From Pseudomonadota bacterium (GTDB lineage: Bacteria > Pseudomonadota > Gammaproteobacteria > Steroidobacterales > JBCBZW01): 64,000 nucleotides of DNA. Of the stretch, positions 58,101 through 64,000 are shown piece after piece. Numbering within the stretch: the first letter of the stretch is position 1; every line of letters begins with the position of its first letter. Location of the stretch: assembly GCA_039193195.1 (NCBI GenBank), contig JBCCWS010000025.1, forward strand, positions 1-64,000. Direction: 5' to 3'. The position numbers and the translations under genes are program-made. The notes beneath the pieces are model-generated. The model searched no databases and had not been told where the DNA came from. It saw nothing but the letters and a program-made list of their open reading frames with translations.

Positions 58101-58343
58101 GCCGGTCACCACGACCTCTTCCACGCCTTCGTTCGACTCAGTGCCTTCTTCGGCTTCCTGCGCGGACGCCACGGTGCTGGCGATCGCCGTGAGGGTGGCG
58201 GCCAGCAGCAGGGCGTTCGCTCGGCGCGAGGTGGGCGAGGGGGTGGGGCGAGTGTTCTGCTTCGGTGTTGGCATGCTGGCTCTCACGTTCGTGGTGCGGC
58301 GCTTGACCGGCTGGCTGAAAAAATTGAGCGGACGCTTCTTCAT
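55170..58343 (-). CDS. TonB-dependent receptor, probable alginate-oligomer importer
   Basis: A 1,057-residue outer-membrane receptor. The signal sequence is late (residues about 40-62, ending in VASAQ). A TonB box-like EEVVVTGIR follows, then the plug (SSDEIGDIPALSVGDALETI; GATELSIRGLGP) and a 22-strand-type barrel ending in aromatic GPRLFFGLRGKF. TBDRs of this TIGR01782-like class bring sugars across the outer membrane. Alginate specificity is inferred from the two PL7 genes downstream. Its ATG overlaps the TGA of the lipoprotein gene (ATGA, 58340-58343) behind GGAGGA, so translation is coupled. Confidence 0.93.
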   Translation of the reverse strand: MKKRPLNFFSQPVKRRTTNVRASMPTPKQNTRPTPSPTSRRANALLLAATLTAIASTVASAQEAEEGTESNEGVEEVVVTGIRATVQSTIDIKRTSVQIVDGLSSDEIGDIPALSVGDALETITGATSHQENGGATELSIRGLGPFLGTTVVNGREATNGGGNRAVNFSIFPSEMFNKIAIHKSQSAEYIEGAVSGQVHLDTKKPLVYGKRLLQGEIKAAHSPDETDITGGQDVGSRATLAYIDQFEFDSGVRLGISVGAQLRDEANPEQEYTTTSGQGRLEACQLTSFDANALPTDTDGRCDDGIADVSNDALQDLIDANPDFNSVSDVPFAYIPRDHRYRQNSTSDEREAIFGVLQFQPVDRVDITFDYQYSERDQRELRRDLQWGSTQEDLSFLLSDPTTGVVSSSVSETVIHSFTTDFQRLEEYEGYGINLDFSITDRLNLRLDYGLSETTRTETDFELRLGATDNNLLGGNRDDFTVQLDTNQGGSAAIATILDDGGNGFEVTDPSYFNARDRARLRARQITRNNKLDAFRADLSWDAFAGPIRTVKAGARFSTQTYLELGGLRNAPGESLFEDEDLTTPNGGADNAITDAVLANVLGCANGSFPESNFLSNVRDGNLITNASSGTSVNEFATFNFDCAANAFLVNYGGLAGVQLQDGITSGTNDVTEDTLAVYLQADFETEIGSLPVRGNLGARLVNTDITSVGYRAPITVEEIDGVGFVITQADPGEAGFETDVQTNSYTEILPSLTMIADLNDNLVLRSGIFRGMSRPDPNAFGNGRAIQDNDVGNAFSSLSEAVNGISATGNPQLRPILSTNVDLGVEWYPNENSMVAALAYWKRFNGAFENVAQLETFNLDGNQVQGFVETTQISDEKSTIRGFELTLVHSFDYLPGFLSGFGGRFSYNYADSGFEFEDQNGGDGVEITVDQDTGEVTESALVGIIPPANLFGLSNHVTSTQLFWSNDRWFVQALYNTRSGYFQQFIRDAFGRVRYTQANQRLDLRLRYNLTDNLRVSVEAKNILDEARFDDRAIEGNTFQALSYGPRLFFGLRGKF

Positions 58344-60260
58344 TCCTCCACCCCCACCGAGGCCTCAGAGGTACTCGAGTTGTAGGGCGAGGCGCCGTTG
58401 TCCGTATCGAGCGAGTCGCCCTCGAGGTAGGACTCGAAGTCATCCGAGAACACGAGCGTAGTGCCCTCGGTGTCCGAGTAGATCTCCAGCTCATCCACGC
58501 TGAAGATGCCCGTCGCCTCGCGTACGCCGCTGTTGTCACCGAAGCGGAACGCCACGTGGGTGACCCCGCCGAAGGGCGTGTTGTCGGGCGTGAACGGGGC
58601 GAGGGCAGCGCCATTCACGGCGACGGTCACCTCCGGGAGCTGCATCGTGTCCCCGCCGGGGTACTGCCAGGTGACGACCACCTCCATGAAGGTCCCAAGC
58701 GTTAGGGGCAAGGCGGATGTGTCGACCGAGTCCGGGTTGCGCACGCCGTAGCTGTCGTCCCGGATGCGTAGGTCCAGGATGGCGCCCGCGTTGTTGGTGT
58801 CCTCGTTGAACAGCGTGATGAAGGCGTCGCCGTTGCCGAGGTCATCGTCCAGGCGCTTGACGAACACGGACACGCGACCGGCGGCGAGGGGCCCATCCTC
58901 GCCCAGGGCGTAGCGCAGCTCACCCGTGTCGCCGGCGTCCGTGTCGATGATCTGCGCCACCTGGTTGCCCGGCGTGCCGGGGCCGCCCGCTTCGCCTTCT
59001 TCGGCGCCGACGGTGGCCTCGGAAGTGCTTGAGTTGTAGGGCGAGGCAGCGTTGTCCGTGTCGAGCGAGTCGCCCGCGAGATAGGACTCGAAGTCATCGG
59101 CGAACACGCGCGTCATGCCGTCCGTGTCCGAGAAGATGCCGAGCTCATCCACGCTGAAGATGCCCGTCGCCTCGCGTACGCCGCTGTTATCGCCGAAGCG
59201 GAACGCCACGTGCGTGACGCCCCCGAAGGGTGCGTTGTCCGGGACGAAGGTATCGAGGACGACGCCATCCACCGAAAGCGTGACCTCGGGCATCAACATG
59301 GTGTCGCCACCCGGGTACTCCCACGTGACCAGCACCTCCATGAACGTATCCAGCATCAGGGGCAGCGATGACGTATCGACCGTGCCCGGGTTTCTCACGC
59401 CGTAGCTATCGTCCCGAATACGCAGATCCAGGATGGCACCGTTGTTGTTGGTGTCGGCGTTGAACAGGGTGATGAACGCGTCGCCGTCGCCAAGGTCATC
59501 ATCCAGGCGCTTCACCAACACTTCCAGGCGTCCGGCGGCGAGGGGGCCATCGTCGTCCAGCGCGTAGCGCAGCTCGCCCGTGTCGCCCGGGTCCGTGTCG
59601 ATGATCTGGGCGAACTTGTTGCCCGGGCTGCCGGGCCCGCCAGCGCCTTCGATGGTCTCCACCGAGGCTTCAGACGTGCTGGAGTTATACGGCGATGCCC
59701 CGTTGTCGGTGTCTAGGGAGTCGCCGTCCAGATAGGACTCGAAGTCGTCAGCGAAGACTTCCGTAAAGCCCGCCCTGTCCGAGTAGATGGCCAGATCGTC
59801 GACGCTGACCTTGCCAGTCGCCTCGCGCACGCCGCTGTTGTCGCCGAAGCGAACGGCCACGTGCGTGACCCCGCCGACGGCGTTGTTGTCGGGCGTGAAG
59901 GGCGGCAGGCTGACGCCGTCCACTGAGAGCACGACCACGGGGTTGACGCTGTCGGACCCGTCCGGGTACTCCCAGGTCACCCGCACGTCCATGAACTCGT
60001 CCAGCCTGAACGGCAGCGACGAGGTGTCGACGTCGCTCGGGCTGCGGATGCCGAAGCTGTCGTCTCGGATGCGCAGGTCGAGGATGGCGCCATCGTTGTT
60101 GGTGGCGGAATTGAACAGGGTGATGAAGGCATCCCCGTTGCCAAGATCGTCGTCGAGGCGCTTGATCTTCAGTTCCACGCGTCCGGCCAAGAGCGGGCCA
60201 TCCTCGCCCAGGGCGTAGCGCAACTCGCCCGTGTCGCTGGCATCCGTGTCCACGATCACC
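58340..60260. repeat. Three tandem ~651-bp coding repeats
   Basis: The coding repeat marks GTCCGTGTCGATGATCTG at 58937-58954 and 59591-59608, and a variant near 60242, are spaced 654 and 651 bases. The GGACTCGAAGTCATC-type segment near 58430 recurs near 59085 and 59735. At protein level the modules are about 217 residues and nearly the same throughout. The last unit stops in the linker (SEASVGVEE) where another would be expected. Confidence 0.8.
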
Positions 60261-62626
60261 GCCACGTTCGTGCTGCCGCCGGAAGGCTCACCGCCCACGC
60301 CGTTGATGGTGATGACCAGTTCCGCGCTGGTGCCGTCCACCGAGGCGATCGGGATGTTGTCCGTGATGCGGTCGCCCTGCACCAGAGCGGCGACGGTCGG
60401 GTCCATCGTGTCGAGGGTGTACTCCCAGGTGCCCGAGGGCAGGATCGAGAACAGGCCGTAGGTGGTGGTCGTGTCGATCTGTTCGACGAGCATGTCCTCG
60501 CCGGGATCCGGATCGATCACCGTGACCGTGTCCATCAACAGCTCCGTGCTATCGCTGTTGATCGCACCCACCAAGTTGAAGAACACCGCCGGCGTCGCCC
60601 CGCCGTCTGCGCTGCGGTCGAAGAGCGAGACGATCGTATCCACGGAGTCGCGGTAGTCCACGGAGCCGGTGAAGGACTCGCCGACGGTGTAGCTTTCGAA
60701 GTCATCCATGAACGCGAGCATGGTGCCTTCGGTGTCCGAGAAGATCTCGACGTTGTCGATGAAGTAGGAGCCGAAGGGGATGACCGTGCCGTTGTCGCCG
60801 AAGCGCCACTGCACGCGTTCCACGCCCTCGCTGAACCACTGATCGAGGTCGATGAAGTCGGGGTCCACGACGGCGGCGGTCGAGAAGGGCCCGCCCCCGA
60901 GCGCTTCGCCATCGATGAGGATCGTGATCTGATTCTCCGCGGATAGGTCCCAGATGATCTCCACCTCGTACCACTGGTTGGGCGTGAAGGGCGCTTCGAT
61001 GATGTCGCCGGGGTAGGCCTCGCTCTCCGTGTTGCGGACCAGGAAGCGCGGCTCTCGGATGCTGCCGTCATCGTTGGTGGCGGGACCCTGGATGCGCAGG
61101 TCGACCAGGGATTCCGACACGCTGCCTGACGATCCGTATAGGGCGATGTAGGCGTCCTTCTCGTTGCCGTCGTCCGCCAGCGCGTCGGTCTTCAGGAACG
61201 AGAACTTAAGCCTCCCCTGCAGCTGATGGGGATCCAGATTGAGTCGCAGTTCGCCCGTGTCGCCGTTGATGGTGTTGGTGATCTCCGCGACCTGGGTCAG
61301 GGCCGTGACGCGGATCACGAGGTTGGCCGGGGTGCCGTCCAAGGAGGTCAGGGGGATGACGTCGTTGACAGACTCACCAATATCGAGGCCCGCCACGGTC
61401 GGGTTCTCCGTGTCGAGGAGGTAGGTCCACGCGCCGCTCTCATCGACGTTAAAGGTCCCGAAGGCGGTTTCCGCATCCGCTTGTGCGGTCACGCCGTCCT
61501 CGCCGAAGTTCACGTCGGTAACGGTGACTGTGCCGGTGAGCGGAGCTCCCTGATTGTTGGGGATCGACGCGTCCAGGCCCTCGAATTCGGCCGGCTCCGG
61601 CACGTTGTTGATGGCGCCCTCAACGGTCATCAGGGCATCGTTAACCAAGTTGCCAGCAATCGGCGCCCCGACGATGTTGACCACGGCCTGGTTGAAATCG
61701 TCGATCGTATCCTGAGAGAAGGTGCCGTCCGCGAGATCCATCCCTAAGTTGGCGACCACCTCCCCGGCCGAGGCGTCAGGGTCGTTGGCATCCAGCTGGG
61801 AAATCAGCGCCAGGGCGGTCGCATACCTGCCCGCGTCGTCGTTGGCGCTGGCGGTTGTGGTCAGATCCGTTGGCACGATCTGGGTAATGTCGGTGGCGAC
61901 CCCAAAGTTGGTGCCGACCGTTTCGTTGTAGAGGGTGACGGCCGTGTTCAAATCGCCGGCGAGCTCAGCCAGCTGGGTCGCAATTTCGGTCAGGGGCGAT
62001 ACGGTGAAGGTGGCATTGCCTGCAACGTCGGCGACCGCTCGTGTGTTCGGAGCATCGAGCATGGCACCGGTGGCTTCATCGACGTAGGTACCGCCCGTGC
62101 AGGTGAGCAGCGCCACGCCATCCACGGGCACTAGCTCGCCGAAGCTGACCGATCCGTTAGTAGTGGTTCCCGACGCTAGTGCTGTCCCCGCCACGCCGTT
62201 AGCGTCGACCGGCGCGATGTCGCAAGTGGCCCCATCGACCAGCCCGTGCGTGTAGAGCGCACCGAGGGCGAACGCGGCTTGCACGTTGACAGGCGGGGAC
62301 TCGACGGTTTCGCGAAGACCTGCTGAATCGGTGAAGCGCACCACGACGGTCACCGAGCCGCCACCCTCGCCAGCGGTCAGCGTGTAGGAGGATGCAGTCG
62401 CATCGGGTATCAGCACGCCATCGGCGTACCACTGATAGCTGTCGCTGCCAGCCTCAACGCCTTCGGGGTCGGTGATCCCAGCTGTCAGGGTTGCACCTAC
62501 GACGGCCGCACCGCTGATGCTAGCCACTCCGTTGGAGCCCGGCACCCGCGTGAGGCTGTCCCGATCGCTGCTGCAGCCGATAAGTGTTGTCGCCAGCGCG
62601 GCACACACGAAGAGCCTGTGAATCAT
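58340..62626 (-). CDS. Multidomain surface lipoprotein with three tandem C-terminal modules
   Basis: A 1,428-residue lipoprotein; lipobox in ATTLIGCSS near residue 18. An Ig-like segment (SYQWYADGVLIPDATASSYT) is at about 30-110. VCBS-like domains lie at about 360-440 (TVTVTDVNFGEDG; GTFNVDESGAWTYLLDT) and 690-775. A concanavalin-like module is at about 455-640. Three copies of a related module follow from about 790 to the end, each starting DTGELRYAL and ending near DDFESYL..DSLDTDN. No catalytic motif is visible. It is probably a surface alginate-binding protein. ATG 62626 is preferred over ATG 62692, which would bury the lipobox. The longer frame upstream is not used. Confidence 0.8.
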   Translation of the reverse strand: MIHRLFVCAALATTLIGCSSDRDSLTRVPGSNGVASISGAAVVGATLTAGITDPEGVEAGSDSYQWYADGVLIPDATASSYTLTAGEGGGSVTVVVRFTDSAGLRETVESPPVNVQAAFALGALYTHGLVDGATCDIAPVDANGVAGTALASGTTTNGSVSFGELVPVDGVALLTCTGGTYVDEATGAMLDAPNTRAVADVAGNATFTVSPLTEIATQLAELAGDLNTAVTLYNETVGTNFGVATDITQIVPTDLTTTASANDDAGRYATALALISQLDANDPDASAGEVVANLGMDLADGTFSQDTIDDFNQAVVNIVGAPIAGNLVNDALMTVEGAINNVPEPAEFEGLDASIPNNQGAPLTGTVTVTDVNFGEDGVTAQADAETAFGTFNVDESGAWTYLLDTENPTVAGLDIGESVNDVIPLTSLDGTPANLVIRVTALTQVAEITNTINGDTGELRLNLDPHQLQGRLKFSFLKTDALADDGNEKDAYIALYGSSGSVSESLVDLRIQGPATNDDGSIREPRFLVRNTESEAYPGDIIEAPFTPNQWYEVEIIWDLSAENQITILIDGEALGGGPFSTAAVVDPDFIDLDQWFSEGVERVQWRFGDNGTVIPFGSYFIDNVEIFSDTEGTMLAFMDDFESYTVGESFTGSVDYRDSVDTIVSLFDRSADGGATPAVFFNLVGAINSDSTELLMDTVTVIDPDPGEDMLVEQIDTTTTYGLFSILPSGTWEYTLDTMDPTVAALVQGDRITDNIPIASVDGTSAELVITINGVGGEPSGGSTNVAVIVDTDASDTGELRYALGEDGPLLAGRVELKIKRLDDDLGNGDAFITLFNSATNNDGAILDLRIRDDSFGIRSPSDVDTSSLPFRLDEFMDVRVTWEYPDGSDSVNPVVVLSVDGVSLPPFTPDNNAVGGVTHVAVRFGDNSGVREATGKVSVDDLAIYSDRAGFTEVFADDFESYLDGDSLDTDNGASPYNSSTSEASVETIEGAGGPGSPGNKFAQIIDTDPGDTGELRYALDDDGPLAAGRLEVLVKRLDDDLGDGDAFITLFNADTNNNGAILDLRIRDDSYGVRNPGTVDTSSLPLMLDTFMEVLVTWEYPGGDTMLMPEVTLSVDGVVLDTFVPDNAPFGGVTHVAFRFGDNSGVREATGIFSVDELGIFSDTDGMTRVFADDFESYLAGDSLDTDNAASPYNSSTSEATVGAEEGEAGGPGTPGNQVAQIIDTDAGDTGELRYALGEDGPLAAGRVSVFVKRLDDDLGNGDAFITLFNEDTNNAGAILDLRIRDDSYGVRNPDSVDTSALPLTLGTFMEVVVTWQYPGGDTMQLPEVTVAVNGAALAPFTPDNTPFGGVTHVAFRFGDNSGVREATGIFSVDELEIYSDTEGTTLVFSDDFESYLEGDSLDTDNGASPYNSSTSEASVGVEE

Positions 62627-63258
62627 CACCCGAATATCCCCACTAAATCGTTTGTCAAGGTTGGAACGCCAGTCCATTGCGACCGTCATGGTGTGTCCTC
62701 TCCATGCTGAGCGCGGTGAGCCGAGCCGTCTCCTGTGACGGGAGTCGGCGTCGAAGGATCGGCGGCGGCGGGTTGTCGATAGGAGGCAGTACACACGCCT
62801 ATCGTCCTTCGAAGGCGGAGGTGAACCCCACCTTGGCCACGCCCACAGCTGGCAGTGGGTGTCTGGCTGTTGCGCATCTTGGCCCCCCAGTTGCGTCCTT
62901 GGATCGCCGACGGTCTCGGCTGTTGTATCACTCTCCCTAAATTGGTCAGACCAATTTAGGGAGAGTGTCGGTATTGCGGTAAGACCGGTGAGCGAGTATG
63001 CGATCGCATACATGGAAAACACAATCCTGCACTGCAAGAGAATTCGCCGGAAAACGAGCGGTTTTCGACTGCAGCGAGGCCTTTGCCGGCGGGCGTTGAG
63101 TTCGCGCAATTGGGCACGTACGGCCGCGGCAATTGGCTAGGCATACTCGGCGGCGCTCGAGGTCGCCAGGGGATGATTGGAGCATCTCATCGGCCGGGAG
63201 CTGCCCGCACTCAGGGGCCAGGAGGTCGCTTGCTCGAGGGATCACGGCAGGCCCCACG
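62627..63258. other. Upstream region of the alginate locus
   Basis: About 630 bases between the partial beta-helix gene (stop at 63259) and the lipoprotein start. It contains the palindrome at 62929-62967 and a long leader of about 300 bases. The leader holds an in-frame ATG at 62692 with a GGAGAGG site, a possible alternative start or leader peptide. A TGATACAAC just downstream (minus strand) of the palindrome could serve as a -10. No other gene is supported. Confidence 0.45.
62929..62967. promoter_or_regulatory. 39-bp perfect palindrome, FadR/GntR-type operator candidate
   Basis: CACTCTCCCTAAATTGGTC (62929-62947), one A, then GACCAATTTAGGGAGAGTG (62949-62967): 19+1+19 perfectly matched. 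Its centre, TTGGTCAGACCAA, fits the TNGTNNNACNA half-site rule of FadR-subfamily GntR regulators (compare PdhR, LldR and UxuR/ExuR sites). It lies upstream of the alginate locus and overlaps a possible promoter, so uronate- or alginate-responsive repression is likely. No GntR gene is in the window. Confidence 0.7.
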
Positions 63259-64000
63259 TCATTGCGCAGTGGGCACCTTGACCGCCCGCAACCGCTCAGC
63301 AAGCTGATGGTCGTAGAGGGACGGGGCGGCCAGGACGGGTTGGTTCAGCATTCGCACGTACGGTACCGGGCGGTAATCCAGGGTGAAGCTGCGATTGCCG
63401 TGCAGGCCGACGATGAGCGCGCTCGGCCCTTCATCCAGTCCTTGGACGACGACTGTCTCATCCGGGTGGGCGCCGCCGGTGATCAATAGGCGTAGGTTCC
63501 AGGTCGTGTTGAAAGCGCCATGGCCAGGCTGCCAGTACCCTGCTCCACTGCCGTCGAACACAGGTGATACGGGTCCGCTCTTGGTCGGGATCGCTCGCTT
63601 GTGCAGGGTGACCTGATCGTAGAGGTTCTGGTGGTTCGCGCCGGCGTGCTGATCGAGTGTCGGCGTTACGAACACCTCAGCATTTTTGTACACACACTTC
63701 GTGGACTGCGTGTTGAAGGTGAGTGAGTGCAGCACCGGGTTCATCACGCGTACGTTCTCGGCCAGCACGTTGTGCACATTGCCCATGTGCACGGCGTAGT
63801 GGGCGCGGCGGGTGCCGTTGGAGAGGATGTCCCGGTACGTCACGTTCGCGCTTGCGTAGCTCAAGATGCCGCTGTCGGCATTGGTGATCTGGATATTGCG
63901 CGCCCACGAGTCGAAGGCTGTGGTGAAGTAGATGCCGTTGTAGCCACGCTCCATGTGGTGGCCGAAGTAGGGTGAGTCGGGGAACTCCAGATGTAAGTCC
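63259..64000 (-). CDS. Right-handed beta-helix protein, 3' part (continues past the window)
   Basis: About 247 residues are visible and the frame stays open to the window end, reading DLHLEFPDSPYFGHHMERGY into NGIYFTTAFDSWARNIQITN. Short repeating strands (NVTYRDILSNGTRRAHYAVH; NVHNVLAENVRVMN) and NTQSTKCVYKNAE, DQHAGANHQNLYDQ fit a pectate-lyase-like parallel beta-helix family of secreted carbohydrate-active proteins. An enzyme class is not assigned. It is on the same strand as the alginate locus and may be part of it, separated by the palindrome region. Confidence 0.65.
   Translation of the reverse strand, partial: DLHLEFPDSPYFGHHMERGYNGIYFTTAFDSWARNIQITNADSGILSYASANVTYRDILSNGTRRAHYAVHMGNVHNVLAENVRVMNPVLHSLTFNTQSTKCVYKNAEVFVTPTLDQHAGANHQNLYDQVTLHKRAIPTKSGPVSPVFDGSGAGYWQPGHGAFNTTWNLRLLITGGAHPDETVVVQGLDEGPSALIVGLHGNRSFTLDYRPVPYVRMLNQPVLAAPSLYDHQLAERLRAVKVPTAQ

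Noticed and set aside
58340-60260. Tandem repeats as a CRISPR array
   Set aside because: Units are about 650 bp, coding and in frame; no short direct repeats with unique spacers were seen anywhere in the window.
62627-63109. 161-residue N-terminal extension of the surface lipoprotein
   Set aside because: It crosses the operator palindrome and would bury the lipobox; ATG 62626 gives a normal lipoprotein signal.

Overview
This is a GC-rich chromosomal window, most likely from a gammaproteobacterium. The pointers are a single-chain PurL of about 1,314 residues, a DUF1820 protein, ArfB, EttA, a TolB-like/TPR protein, PEP-CTERM-type sorting tails and an alginate-type TonB receptor/lyase locus. 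Species cannot be told from the sequence. No rRNA, tRNA, CRISPR array or prophage was recognised.

Layout. 1-9.5 kb: a palindromic repeat, a PEP-CTERM protein, a TolB-like/TPR membrane protein, then housekeeping genes (arfB, DUF1820, purL, an aminotransferase). 9.5-15.6 kb: a frameshifted propeller/GGDEF sensor and a large kinase-peptidase-aminotransferase fusion. 15.8-21.8 kb: an rtcB deletion remnant, a monooxygenase-fold protein, a 165-bp inverted-repeat element, a LytS/LytTR-type two-component pair, an NHL-propeller protein, a LysE exporter and a stretch of gene remnants. 21.8-34.5 kb: DUF418 protein, ABC exporter, RluA-type pseudouridine synthase, small secreted proteins, glutaminyl cyclase, a second inverted-repeat element, serine hydrolase, a TetR/SRPBCC divergent pair, DUF4174 protein and EttA. 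34.7-42.2 kb: ExeM/NucH-like nuclease, a broken alpha/beta hydrolase and a Ser/Thr kinase with TPRs. 42.5-50.3 kb: flippase, arylsulfotransferase-like protein, small membrane protein, lipase-like hydrolase, MFS transporter and acyltransferase. 50.5-52.4 kb: a truncated third inverted-repeat element abutting a broken TPR/SLOG-like signalling gene. 52.5-64 kb: an alginate-use locus.

The alginate locus is the clearest functional unit. A multidomain surface lipoprotein with three near-identical C-terminal modules, a TonB-dependent receptor and two PL7 alginate lyases are read in one direction. The first two are joined by a 4-base stop/start overlap. A perfect 39-bp palindrome with a FadR/GntR-type core lies about 300 bp upstream of the lipoprotein. 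The likely division of labour is capture and cutting of alginate by the lipoprotein and lyases, then import of oligomers by the receptor.

The second theme is gene decay. At least six genes survive as remnants, several by internal deletion that kept both ends (rtcB, the TolB/TPR gene), others by nonsense or homopolymer frameshift. Three copies of one inverted-repeat element lie in the intergenic regions, and one sits exactly at the truncation point of a broken gene. Two of the frameshifts fall in six-base homopolymers and could be sequencing errors.
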